Assembly (NCBI RefSeq): GCF_003323745.1
Contig: NZ_QOIL01000011.1
Span: 272,486-310,588 of the forward strand
Direction: 5' to 3'
Length of the DNA: 38,103 nucleotides
DNA from: Sphaerisporangium album
GTDB lineage: Bacteria; Actinomycetota; Actinomycetes; Streptosporangiales; Streptosporangiaceae
In this document: piece by piece, positions 7,611 through 15,333 of the stretch
Numbering within the stretch: the stretch's first letter is position 1
Layout: each line of letters opens with the position of its first letter
Notes under the pieces: model-generated
The model's database searches: none
Told to the model about the DNA's origin: nothing
What the model saw: only the letters and a program-made list of their open reading frames with translations
Made by a program: the position numbers and the translations under genes

Positions 7611-8717
7611 TCAGGTCAGGTAGTGGAAGGCTGGTTTTGGGTGCATCAGGAAGTCGTGGTGGGAGATGGTCCAGGCGTAGGCGCCGGCCATTGCGAAGGC
7701 CACGATGTCGCCGACGTTGATCGTGGTGACCACGCGGCGGGCGAAGACGTCCTTGGGGGTGCAGAGCTGGCCGGCCAGCGTGACGGGCTCGTCGGTCACG
7801 CCGGGGCCCGCGCGGCCCACCGGGAGGACGGCGAAGGGGTGGTCGTGGCCCTTGGCGACCGGGGTGCGCAGGTGGTGGGTGCCGCCGGTGACCACGGCGA
7901 ACACCTCGCCGTGCACGCGCTTCACGTCGATCACCCGGGTGAGGTACCAGCCGCAGTAGGCGGTCAGCGCCCGGCCGGGCTCGATGCGCAGCGTCTCGCC
8001 CGGCGCCCGCAGGCCGCCGAGGCCGGCGCCGTACGCCTTCCAATCGAACAGCTCCTCGGGGGCGTGGTACGACACTGCCATGCCGCCGCCCAGGTTGATC
8101 TCGGACGCCTCCAGCTCGCGGCCGAAACCGAGGACCGCCTCGGCCAGGCCCAGCAGCGCGGGGGCGTCCAGGCCACTGGCGAGATGGGCGTGGATTCCGC
8201 GCAGCCGCACCCGGTTCTGCCCGCGTACCAGCTCCAGGCATTCGAGGACGCCGTCCGGGTCCATGCCGAAGGGCGTGGCGCCGCCGCCCATGGTCAGCGA
8301 TGCGCCCTCGACGGGGACGTCGAGGTTGACCCGGAGCAGCGCGTCCACCGGCCCGCCGAGGTCGATCAGCCGGCGCAGCTCGCCGGGGCTCTCGACGTGC
8401 AGGCGGTGGACGTCCAGGGCCAGCTCGGCGTGGGTCTTCCCGGGGCCGCCGAGGGCCAGCCGGGCGTCCGGCAGGATCGCCCGCACGTGGGTCACCTCGC
8501 CGATGGACGACACCTCGAAGCCGTCCGCGTAGGGGGCCAGCACGTGCAGCAGCGCCGGGTCGGGGTTGGCCTTGACCGCGTAGTACAGCTCGATGCCGGG
8601 CAGCGCCCTTCGTACGGAGGCGGCGTGCCGGTCCAGGGCCGCAAGGTCGTAGACGTAGGCGGGCAGGGCGTCGGCCAGCCGGATGGCGCGCTCGCGCACG
8701 GCCTCGGGGACGATCAT
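7611..8717 (-). CDS. PLP-dependent group IV decarboxylase (SbnH-like), siderophore operon
   Basis: This 368-aa protein is an alanine-racemase-fold decarboxylase of the DAP/ornithine decarboxylase class. The PLP lysine lies in YYAVKANPDP (about residue 49). A glycine-rich phosphate loop and INLGGGM lie in the middle. The C-terminal CTPKDVFAR carries the cysteine and aspartate of the second subunit's active site. In staphyloferrin B synthesis SbnH, of the same family, decarboxylates a citryl-diaminopropionate intermediate, and a similar step is inferred here. ATG 8717 is preferred to GTG 8723 because GGGGAGGTG precedes it and its ATGA overlaps the stop of the 55-aa ORF. It is the last gene of the operon. 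Confidence 0.85.
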   Translation of the reverse strand: MIVPEAVRERAIRLADALPAYVYDLAALDRHAASVRRALPGIELYYAVKANPDPALLHVLAPYADGFEVSSIGEVTHVRAILPDARLALGGPGKTHAELALDVHRLHVESPGELRRLIDLGGPVDALLRVNLDVPVEGASLTMGGGATPFGMDPDGVLECLELVRGQNRVRLRGIHAHLASGLDAPALLGLAEAVLGFGRELEASEINLGGGMAVSYHAPEELFDWKAYGAGLGGLRAPGETLRIEPGRALTAYCGWYLTRVIDVKRVHGEVFAVVTGGTHHLRTPVAKGHDHPFAVLPVGRAGPGVTDEPVTLAGQLCTPKDVFARRVVTTINVGDIVAFAMAGAYAWTISHHDFLMHPKPAFHYLT

Positions 8718-8881
8718 GCGCACACCTCCCCGTGATCGCGCCCGGAGCCGTGCGCGGCCATGGCGAGAAGGAGGGGGCGATCACCGCCCTGTTCGGCGGC
8801 CGGGTCGCGGTCGTGGGCGGCTACGAGGAGGGGATGACCACCGCCCTGTTCCGTGGCCGGGGCGCGGTCCTGCGCGGTCAT
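8714..8881 (-). CDS. 55-aa microprotein between NIS synthetase and decarboxylase
   Basis: The frame starts at an ATG whose last three bases overlap the TGA of the upstream IucA/IucC gene (ATGA). It ends with a TGA overlapping the ATG of the decarboxylase (ATGA). All other junctions of this operon have the same 4-nt architecture, which argues that the frame is translated. The peptide is hydrophilic and contains two similar units, TEQGGGHPLLVAAHD and AEQGGDRPLLLAMAAH, matching a 57-bp duplication in the DNA. No known domain is recognised. It could be a real accessory peptide, or a frame kept open only to couple translation into the decarboxylase gene. Confidence 0.5.
   Translation of the reverse strand: MTAQDRAPATEQGGGHPLLVAAHDRDPAAEQGGDRPLLLAMAAHGSGRDHGEVCA
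8783..8877. repeat. Imperfect 57-bp-period direct repeat
   Basis: Two copies of a unit of about 38 bp beginning ACCGCCCTGTTC start at 8783 and 8840, with a handful of mismatches. They lie inside the 55-aa ORF and account for its two-unit structure. The period is a multiple of three, so the frame is preserved. Confidence 0.7.
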
Positions 8882-10767
8882 GCGGGCACCCCCGCGAAGG
8901 GGTTCCCTATCGGGACGTATCCGGCGTCCCGGTCGGCGGAGCGGGCCCATCGGGCGGTCAGGTTGGCCTTGGCGGGCAAGGGGGCTCCGGCGAGCAGGTC
9001 GGACAAGGGGAGAGGGTTGCCGATCTCGGCGGCGTACCGGGCGATCCGGGCGCGGGCTTCGGCCCACAGCTCGCGAAGGAGCTCGTCCGCGCTGTGCGCC
9101 GTCGTGGGGGCGCCCGTGTGTGCCGCCGTCCGCGCGACCGTGGCCGCGATCTCGGGGAGATGGTTCACCATGATGCAGTAGACCACGCGATTCCAGCCTC
9201 GCGCGGCGTCATAACTCGCCGCGCTGGCGACCAGGTCGGGCAGGTCAGAAACGTCGTGGCGTCCGATGACTAGTTTTGTCCCTTCCAGATCACGAAATAT
9301 GGCCTCAATCGGCAGGCCGTCGGCGGTGATGCCCACGAGTACGTTCTGAAGATGGGGCTCCAGCACGACGCCATGCCGGAAGTAGGCCTCGAAGACCGGC
9401 AGCGCCACATGCCCGACATAGCCCCCGAACCATCCGATTGGATCCCGGCGTATGGCCCCCGCGACGTCGCTGTCGCCGGTGCCGTGGCCGGGGATGGCGA
9501 GCGCGCCGGCGAGCACCGGGGTGACGCCGGGTCCGGTGACCTCCCATGGGGCGTCGCGGACGATCACTCCGAGGCCCTCCAGCAGGCGCGTGCCGAGTGC
9601 CGCCGAGCGGTGGCCGGGCTCGGCCAGCCATCGGGTTCCCGGGAAGCGTTCGGCCAGGTCGGCGAAGGCCGGTTCGAGGCGGCCGCTCAGTTCCGAGGCG
9701 GCCGCCAGCTCGTACCAGGCGTTCTTCCGCACGCAGTTGGTGATACGGACGTTCAGGCTGAATTTCAGACATTTCCCGATACGCGGCTCGTACACCGTCC
9801 GTACGGACGAGGTGGGGATCGCGACGCCGGCCGCGTCCCCGAGATCCAGCAGCCGCCCGTCCGCGAGCGGGCCCGCCAGCTCCGCGCCGAGCAGGTCGAG
9901 CTGCCACGGATGCGCCGGGAGCAGGACGTACCCTGGCGGAGCCTGACCCAGCGCGTCCATCACCTTCGGATCGCCCCCGGAGGCCAGTACGTCCTCCCGC
10001 ACGCCCAGCAGGCGTAGGGGAAAAGACGCGTGCGCCTCGGGCGCGTACCGCTCCCAGCCCACCCCGCCGCGCGCCTTCGGCGACGGATGGAACGGGTGCC
10101 CGAACACCAGCGCCTGCTCCGACGCCAGCCACGGATCCTCCGGCGCGGCGGCTCTCCCCCGCGCCCGAAGCAGCACCCCCATGGCCGCCCGGCTCCCGGC
10201 CACCTGACCGGCGAACTCCTCATTGCCCGTGGCCGCGCGCGGTGGCTCGCCCGGCGTCGCTTTCGCGGACATCGCGCTGGTGCCGGAGAGCGGGTCCGGT
10301 CCGGAGCTCAGTTCTGTTTCGACGAGGCGTACGAGGTGGTCGAGTGAGAGGGCGTGCCATGCGCCGTGCTCAAGGCGTTCGGCGGGGTCGTCGAAGCGCA
10401 GCGCCGGGCCGCCCGAAGCCGCGACGCGGAGCAGGCTTCCGCCGAGGCGGAACGTGAGGTACGGGCCCGCCGCCCACACCTGGCCGCGCGGGCCCGCCAC
10501 CTCGCGCAGGCAGCAGCGCACCAGGGCGGCCAGCGACGCGTTCTCCGCCATGCTCTCCGCCACGTCGTCCGCGTTCCTCGCCGTGCCGTTCGCGTCGGAC
10601 GCTGTGTCGTTCGGGTCGGTCGCTGTGTCGTTCGGGTCGGACGCTGCGCCGTTCGCGTTCTTCGCGTCGTCCGGATGAGCCGCCATGCCGTTCGCCGCGT
10701 CGGTGTTGCGCCGCGTGCTGTCGTCCTCCGTGAAGCCGGTGGGGGAGTCCAGCGTGGCGCGGTTCAT
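8878..10767 (-). CDS. IucA/IucC-family NIS siderophore synthetase (second)
   Basis: This 629-aa protein is an NRPS-independent siderophore synthetase, which uses ATP to join a carboxylate such as citrate to an amine or alcohol. Recognisable family motifs are GHPFHPSPKARGG, LLPAHPWQLDLLG, SSVRTVYEP with KCLKFSLNVRITN after it, and HGVVLEPHLQNVLVG before a RDLEGTKL loop; the C-terminus is FhuF-like. The first 65 residues are unusual: a low-complexity chain of about four 7-aa repeats (D-P-N-D-T type). The ATG overlaps the previous gene's TGA, supporting this start; an internal ATG at 10551 after the repeats is possible. It is the third gene of the iron-box operon. Substrates cannot be read from sequence. 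Confidence 0.93.
   Translation of the reverse strand: MNRATLDSPTGFTEDDSTRRNTDAANGMAAHPDDAKNANGAASDPNDTATDPNDTASDANGTARNADDVAESMAENASLAALVRCCLREVAGPRGQVWAAGPYLTFRLGGSLLRVAASGGPALRFDDPAERLEHGAWHALSLDHLVRLVETELSSGPDPLSGTSAMSAKATPGEPPRAATGNEEFAGQVAGSRAAMGVLLRARGRAAAPEDPWLASEQALVFGHPFHPSPKARGGVGWERYAPEAHASFPLRLLGVREDVLASGGDPKVMDALGQAPPGYVLLPAHPWQLDLLGAELAGPLADGRLLDLGDAAGVAIPTSSVRTVYEPRIGKCLKFSLNVRITNCVRKNAWYELAAASELSGRLEPAFADLAERFPGTRWLAEPGHRSAALGTRLLEGLGVIVRDAPWEVTGPGVTPVLAGALAIPGHGTGDSDVAGAIRRDPIGWFGGYVGHVALPVFEAYFRHGVVLEPHLQNVLVGITADGLPIEAIFRDLEGTKLVIGRHDVSDLPDLVASAASYDAARGWNRVVYCIMVNHLPEIAATVARTAAHTGAPTTAHSADELLRELWAEARARIARYAAEIGNPLPLSDLLAGAPLPAKANLTARWARSADRDAGYVPIGNPFAGVPA
10594..10656. repeat. 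21-bp tandem repeat, three copies
   Basis: Three consecutive 21-bp units (10594-10614, 10615-10635, 10636-10656) begin GTCGGACGCTGTGTCGTTCG or a near match. A weaker copy precedes them at 10573. They lie in frame in the N-terminus of the NIS synthetase gene and encode a 7-aa repeat. Copy number may vary between strains. Confidence 0.75.
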
Positions 10768-12482
10768 GGGGTCGCCTTTCTGCGGTGGTGGTGACGCAGG
10801 TAGTTGGGGCCGCTCGTTCCGTAGTGCTTGTTGACGTCGGCGGCGACGCGTCCGCGGTCGGCGAGCGTCCCGGCGGTCACCATGGACTTGCCGACGAGCC
10901 GGGCCGCGTCGAGGGTGCGCGCGCGCAGCAGTCGGGCCATGGGATGCCCGCCGTGCTCGGCGAGGGCCTTCTCCAAGGCGTCGGCGACGAGCTCGCCGTG
11001 TCCGGCGCCGAACGCGACCGCCGCGGCGGCCAGGTGCAGGGTGATGGTGACGAACACGTCGGCGAGCGCGTGCGGGTCCTCGGTGAGCATGCGCGGGTCG
11101 GTGAACCCGGGGACGGCGAGGCCGGCCGCGCGCAGGCGGTCGGGGGAGGCCAGCATCCCGTCGTTGTCCTTGACCAGCAGCCGTGGCGGAGTGCCCGGCC
11201 CCGTGAACACCAGCGCGAGGTTCTGCTGGTGCGCCTCCAGCGCGACGCCGTAGGTGACGAACAGCCGGACGTTCCAGGCGAACAGCACCCGCAGGTAGCC
11301 GGCCAGCAACCCGGCGACGTCTCCTCCGGTGTGCCGCGCGGCCACGTGGTCGAGCACGCGCGGCACGGACGGCTGGGCGCGGCCGGGCGCGGGGCCGACG
11401 GCGGGCGAGTGCCGAGGAACGAGCCCGTGGTCGATGACGGGCGAGAGGACGGCGAGCTCGGGGGACGGCACCGGCGTGGCCGGGGATGGGGCGAGCAGGG
11501 CGGCGACCGGGACGATCTCGCCGGCGGGCAGGCGGCGGGCCATCCAGCCGAGATGCTCGTGCCCGGCGTGGGCGTAGGTCTGTTCGTCGGCGAGGACGAC
11601 GTCCAGGTCCGGCTCCCGGCGCAGCACCTCACGCAGCAGCAGTTCGGCCCGCGCGCTGTCGGCGAGTGTGCCCGGTTTGATCGACCGCCGGTTGCGCGCG
11701 CCCAGCGTGCTGATGGGCAGCGGCAGCTTGAGGTGCGTACGCGGGCCGACCTGGACGGTCCGCATCGACAAGGTGGGACGCGCGGTCAGGTACGGCTCGT
11801 CGAGGACGGTCACGCCGGGCATGCCGCCTACCACCGGGACGGTCAGCGGATGGACGGGAAACAGCACGTACGCCGGGTCGGAGCTCTCAGGCCACTGATC
11901 AGGTTCGGAGGTCTCCGGCAACCGTTCGCGCGGATCGCCGGCGCTCGTCACCCGCTCTCGGGGCACGCTCGCCCAGCGAAGCCGGAAGCGCGGCGCGAAC
12001 TCGGGCGCGAAGGCCACCGCGTCCGCTTCGGTGAGGCCGAGCCGCGCACGGGAGGTCGGGTAGACCGGGTGCTCGGCGAAGGCGGCCAGCGACTCGTACA
12101 CGACGTTCCGCTCACCGTCCCAATGGTCGGCCCAGAGGCGCGCCAGACGGGTCAGCACCTCGTCGCGGCGGGTGTCGAGCCATTCGTGGCCGCGCAGGGC
12201 CGCGCGGCACTCCTCGCCGAAGGCGGTAACCCCCTCGGAATCCCCCGGCACGGCGACCTCGGCGAGTGTCCCGAGCACCTCCGCGAGCGTGAGCCACTCC
12301 TCGGGCGCGCACACGAAGTCCTGGTACAGACTCCCGGGCACGAGCCGCACCGTCCGCCCGGAGGCCAGGACGAGCCGGACGCCGTCCTTGTCGTGGGTCA
12401 TGCGGGCGGCGAGCCCGCCGTAGTCCTCGCGCAGTAGGGCGGAGAGGACGCGGGCGGCGAGGCGGCGCTCGGCGCCGGTCAC
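10764..12482 (-). CDS. IucA/IucC-family NIS siderophore synthetase (first)
   Basis: This 572-aa protein is a second, more divergent NIS synthetase. It keeps VLFPVHPLTVPVV, a TLSMRTVQV strand with THLKLPLPISTLGARNR (ATP/carboxylate site), and TYGVALEAHQQNLALVF followed by LLVKDNDG. The N-terminal HPxHPxxK-type motif is altered to EHPVYPTSRARLG, so nucleotide binding at that loop may differ. Two non-identical synthetases in one operon imply two successive condensations, as in staphyloferrin-type pathways. The GTG start overlaps the ATP-grasp stop (GTGA). Type A, B or C substrate class cannot be set without phylogeny. Confidence 0.92.
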   Translation of the reverse strand: MTGAERRLAARVLSALLREDYGGLAARMTHDKDGVRLVLASGRTVRLVPGSLYQDFVCAPEEWLTLAEVLGTLAEVAVPGDSEGVTAFGEECRAALRGHEWLDTRRDEVLTRLARLWADHWDGERNVVYESLAAFAEHPVYPTSRARLGLTEADAVAFAPEFAPRFRLRWASVPRERVTSAGDPRERLPETSEPDQWPESSDPAYVLFPVHPLTVPVVGGMPGVTVLDEPYLTARPTLSMRTVQVGPRTHLKLPLPISTLGARNRRSIKPGTLADSARAELLLREVLRREPDLDVVLADEQTYAHAGHEHLGWMARRLPAGEIVPVAALLAPSPATPVPSPELAVLSPVIDHGLVPRHSPAVGPAPGRAQPSVPRVLDHVAARHTGGDVAGLLAGYLRVLFAWNVRLFVTYGVALEAHQQNLALVFTGPGTPPRLLVKDNDGMLASPDRLRAAGLAVPGFTDPRMLTEDPHALADVFVTITLHLAAAAVAFGAGHGELVADALEKALAEHGGHPMARLLRARTLDAARLVGKSMVTAGTLADRGRVAADVNKHYGTSGPNYLRHHHRRKATP

Positions 12483-13624
12483 TCGATCACCCAGGGGTGG
12501 CGGGCGCGGAAGCCGTCGATCGCCCGCTCGACGGCGCGCCCGTCCGGACCGGAGGCCCGCACGATGCCGAGGTAGTCACGGTTGGTGTTGGTGAGCTCCA
12601 CCACCTCGCCGGGCGCGCGCAGGGCCCGATGCCGCAGCCGTACGCCTCCGGCGTTCTCGGCGACGTCTCCCGGCCCCTCCTTGATCGCTCCGGACCGGTC
12701 CGCGACCAGGCTGACCGCCGCCCCGTGCCCGTGGACGCGCGGTGGCGTGGGGACGGGCTCGCCGAAGTGGACGCGCAGGATCTGCTCGTGCAGCGGTATG
12801 CCGAGGATCTCGGCCATCAGGAAGTCGCAGGTGTCGCCGATGAGCCGGTAGTTCACCTCCACGACGCGCGGCCCCGCGGCGGTCAGGATGTACTCGGTGT
12901 GGCACGCCCCGAATCCGGCGCCGATCGCGCCCAGCGCCCGCAGGACGTGCGCGTCCGCGACCGGGTCCCAGTCGAGCCGTTCCTCGACGAAGTGCGGCAG
13001 CGGCCCGAGCGTCGTGCGGAACCCGCCGAGTACGTGTACCTCGTGCCCGTCGCCGAGCGTCTCCAGCGTCCGCAGCTCGCCTTCCAGGTACTCCTCGGCG
13101 ACCAGCGTGGCGCCAGGCCTGCGCGCGCGGATCCCCGCGACGGCCCGGGCGAGTTCCTCGCCGTCGCGGGCGAGCACGACGTCCTCGCTGGCGACGCCCT
13201 CGCGCGGTTTCACGACCACCGGGTACGCCAGGTCGCGGGGTGGCGGGTCGCCGGGGACGAGCCGCGCGGACCGGACGACCTCCACGCCCGCGGCGGCGAG
13301 GGCGCGCCGGGTCAGGGCCTTGTTCTTGGCCGTGAGGCAGGCGCGCCAGTCCTTGCCGGGCAGCCCGAAATAGGCGGCGGCGAGCGCGGTCTCCGGCTGG
13401 ATGTGGTCGGAGTTGGAGAAGATCGCCTCGGGCCGGTGGTGGCGGGCGATCGTGTCGATGACGTCGCGGGCGTCGCGGACGTCGGTGCGCAAGGTCTCGG
13501 CGCCGGGGTAGCGTTCCGGCTGGTCGGTGAGGATCGTCACCTCGCATCCCAGGGCGCGGGCGGCGGGCAGGAATCCACGGGTGACCGAGTCGGTCGGATT
13601 GAGCGTGGTCAGATACAGCCGCAC
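12479..13624 (-). CDS. ATP-grasp ligase, first gene of siderophore operon
   Basis: This 381-aa protein has the three parts of an ATP-grasp carboxylate-amine ligase. A Rossmann-like N-terminal domain begins MRLYLTTLNPTDSVTRGF. A central ATP-binding region has YPVVVKPREGVASEDVVLA and the adenine-site EEYLEGE. The metal-binding EVNYRLIGDT corresponds to the usual E-x-N-x-R. Such enzymes form amide bonds through an acyl-phosphate. In this operon it may add an amino acid to the siderophore precursor or prepare a substrate for the NIS synthetases. The start is GTG 13624, with a GGGGG site upstream. The iron box lies 21 bp before the start, so iron availability should control this gene and all downstream genes. 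ATP-grasp enzymes are not part of the classical aerobactin or staphyloferrin pathways. Confidence 0.88.
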   Translation of the reverse strand: MRLYLTTLNPTDSVTRGFLPAARALGCEVTILTDQPERYPGAETLRTDVRDARDVIDTIARHHRPEAIFSNSDHIQPETALAAAYFGLPGKDWRACLTAKNKALTRRALAAAGVEVVRSARLVPGDPPPRDLAYPVVVKPREGVASEDVVLARDGEELARAVAGIRARRPGATLVAEEYLEGELRTLETLGDGHEVHVLGGFRTTLGPLPHFVEERLDWDPVADAHVLRALGAIGAGFGACHTEYILTAAGPRVVEVNYRLIGDTCDFLMAEILGIPLHEQILRVHFGEPVPTPPRVHGHGAAVSLVADRSGAIKEGPGDVAENAGGVRLRHRALRAPGEVVELTNTNRDYLGIVRASGPDGRAVERAIDGFRARHPWVIE

Positions 13625-13644
13625 GCGGGCACCCCCGGATGGAA

Positions 13645-13663
13645 TCAGGTAAGGCTAACCTAA
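13645..13663 (-). promoter_or_regulatory. Iron box (IdeR/DmdR-type operator)
   Basis: TCAGGTAAGGCTAACCTAA agrees at 17 of 19 positions with the palindromic TTAGGTTAGGCTAACCTAA consensus used by the DtxR-family regulators IdeR and DmdR1. It lies immediately upstream of the ATP-grasp gene, where a bound repressor would block transcription when iron is plentiful. Confidence 0.85.
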
Positions 13664-13808
13664 CTCCGCCGATCTTAGCCGCCCGGAGAACCGCCTCGTT
13701 GCCTGACATGCTAATCACCGAAAATGTCTGAATTGTCTCCCCGGTAACCCGTATTTCGGCGGGCCTAATGCGTCGGCATAGGATGGGCAGTCGCTGGGAG
13801 GAGGCGAC

Positions 13809-14798
13809 GTGAGAGAGATCTCGCAGGGCGAAAGCCTGCTCGGGCCCCTGCTTCTCGCGCGGGGGGGCGTCGACAGATCGGCGGTTCACCGCAATGACGC
13901 AGCCTGGCTGAAGTCCGCCTGGGCCGACCCCGCCACCCGGGTTCTCCTCGTCCGCGACGGCAACACGCTGGTCCGCCGGTACAACGGCACGGCCGAGCTC
14001 GTCCTCCTCTCCCCGGACGAGGCCCCCGCCGGCGAGCGCTACCTGCTCGGCGTCGACGCCGAGGGCGTCGCCTACTTCGCCGTCGCCGCCGACGGCCCGC
14101 TTCCCCTGCCCGCCGTGCACGCCCCGCCCACGGGCATCGAGATCGCCGAGGCCGTCCAGGACGCGCCCGGCTGGGCCGACGTAGCCTCCGAGGGCCTGCG
14201 CAGGGCGGGCGCCACGCTCGGCGACCGCGACGCCGGGCTGCTGGTCAACGCCGTGGCCCTGGAGGCCTGGCACACCACCCACGAGCACTGCCCGCGGTGC
14301 GGCAGCGTCACCACCGTCAGCTCCGGCGGCCACATGCGCGTCTGCCCGAAGGACGGCAGCCAGCACTTCCCCCGCGTCGACCCCGCCGTCATCATGCTCG
14401 TCCACGACGGGGATGACCGCTGCCTGCTCGCCCGAGGGCCGCAGTGGCCCGAGGGGCGGTTCTCGGTGCTGGCGGGGTTCGTCGAGCCCGGTGAGTCGCT
14501 GGAACAGGCGGTCGCGCGCGAGGTCCTGGAGGAGGTCGGCGTCACGATCGCCACCCCCCGCTACCTCGGCAGCCAGCCCTGGCCGTTCCCGCGCAGCCTG
14601 ATGCTCGGGTTCTTCGTCGAGGCGACGTCCACCGAGATAGTCCGCGACCCCGAAGAGATCGCCGAGGCGATCTGGCTGACCCGCGCCGAACTCGGCGCCG
14701 CCGTCGAGAACGGTGAGATCCGCCTGCCGCCCGGCGTCTCGATCGCCCGCCGCCTCATCGAGACGTGGTACGGCTCGGCGCTGTCCGGCGACTGGTGA
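13809..14798 (+). CDS. nudC: NAD(+) diphosphatase NudC
   Basis: This 329-aa NUDIX hydrolase cleaves NADH/NAD to NMN(H) and AMP, and family members also remove NAD caps from RNA. The Nudix box spans about residues 223-245 (GFVEPGESLEQAVAREVLEE, then VGV), followed by the NudC-specific SQPWPFP at 255-261. The zinc ribbon before it shows C161, C164 and C179, but the expected fourth cysteine is absent (CPKDG). GTG 13809 is preceded by a strong GGGAGGAGG site. It opens the conserved actinobacterial block nudC-mycoredoxin-uvrD2-whiB7. Confidence 0.95.
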   Translation: MREISQGESLLGPLLLARGGVDRSAVHRNDAAWLKSAWADPATRVLLVRDGNTLVRRYNGTAELVLLSPDEAPAGERYLLGVDAEGVAYFAVAADGPLPLPAVHAPPTGIEIAEAVQDAPGWADVASEGLRRAGATLGDRDAGLLVNAVALEAWHTTHEHCPRCGSVTTVSSGGHMRVCPKDGSQHFPRVDPAVIMLVHDGDDRCLLARGPQWPEGRFSVLAGFVEPGESLEQAVAREVLEEVGVTIATPRYLGSQPWPFPRSLMLGFFVEATSTEIVRDPEEIAEAIWLTRAELGAAVENGEIRLPPGVSIARRLIETWYGSALSGDW

Positions 14799-14824
14799 AC
14801 GCCGGCCGGTGAGAACCGCCGTCA

Positions 14825-14875
14825 TGCGGGGGTGAGCACGCCCGCACGGCGAACCGGCGACGTCCCGATCGCCGG
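14825..14875. terminator. Two hairpins between convergent nudC and mycoredoxin genes
   Basis: TGCGGG (14825-14830) pairs with CCCGCA (14841-14846), and CCGGCGA (14854-14860) pairs with TCGCCGG (14869-14875). Both are compact GC stems between genes that run toward each other. There is no U-tract, so efficiency is uncertain. Confidence 0.45.
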
Positions 14876-14930
14876 TGAGCGACGTGTGCGCGATGCCCGC
14901 CGAGGCGTCCCCGGCGGAACAGGGCCGAGG

Positions 14931-15176
14931 TCAGCCGCCGGAGCGCGCGAGCAGCCCCTTCAGCTGGATCACGGACGGGTTGGCCAGCGCGGTGCCGTCC
15001 TCCAGGACCACGGTGGGGACGAGCTGGTTTCCGCCGTTGACGCTTTCCACGAACTTCGCGGCCGCGGGATCGACCTCGATGTTGATCTCCTGGTAGGCGA
15101 TGCCCTCCCGGGTCAGCTGGCTCTTCAGCCGCTTGCACGGACCGCACCAGCTGGTGGTGTACACCTTCAGCGCCAT
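14931..15176 (-). CDS. mrx1: Mycoredoxin (glutaredoxin-like)
   Basis: This 81-aa thioredoxin-fold protein has an N-terminal active site WCGPC (TTSWCGPCKRLK), a cis-proline segment QLVPTVVLEDG, and a C-terminal helix. It matches the actinobacterial glutaredoxin-like family whose members reduce mycothiol mixed disulfides. ATG 15176 is chosen because an AAGGGAAA site precedes it and the protein then starts at the first strand; the longer frame from 15218 is unlikely. Its position between nudC and uvrD2 is conserved in actinobacteria, from memory of the M. tuberculosis region. Confidence 0.9.
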   Translation of the reverse strand: MALKVYTTSWCGPCKRLKSQLTREGIAYQEINIEVDPAAAKFVESVNGGNQLVPTVVLEDGTALANPSVIQLKGLLARSGG

Positions 15177-15333
15177 AGCGTGATTTCCCTTCACGTCCCC
15201 AGAGCGGCGTTCGGCCAATAGCTCGCAACACCGTGAGCATCGCTCGTGTTCCCGGCCCGCGCCACCTCCCGCACCGAGCTCCGCAGCACGGCGTTACCTC
15301 GGCGGACGCACCACGGGCCTTCTCGTGGGCGGT

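Noticed and set aside
7491..8735. Continuation of the PIN toxin frame to 491 codons
   Set aside because: Beyond SEDDY the sequence does not resemble a PIN domain and runs antisense through the decarboxylase gene.
8783..10656. CRISPR-like repeats
   Set aside because: The repeats in this operon are either tandem without spacers or occur only twice, and they lie inside coding frames. No cas gene is present.
12576..14825. A 749-codon minus-strand frame over nudC and the ATP-grasp gene
   Set aside because: It overlaps two well-supported genes in other frames and reads as arginine- and glycine-rich low-complexity sequence.
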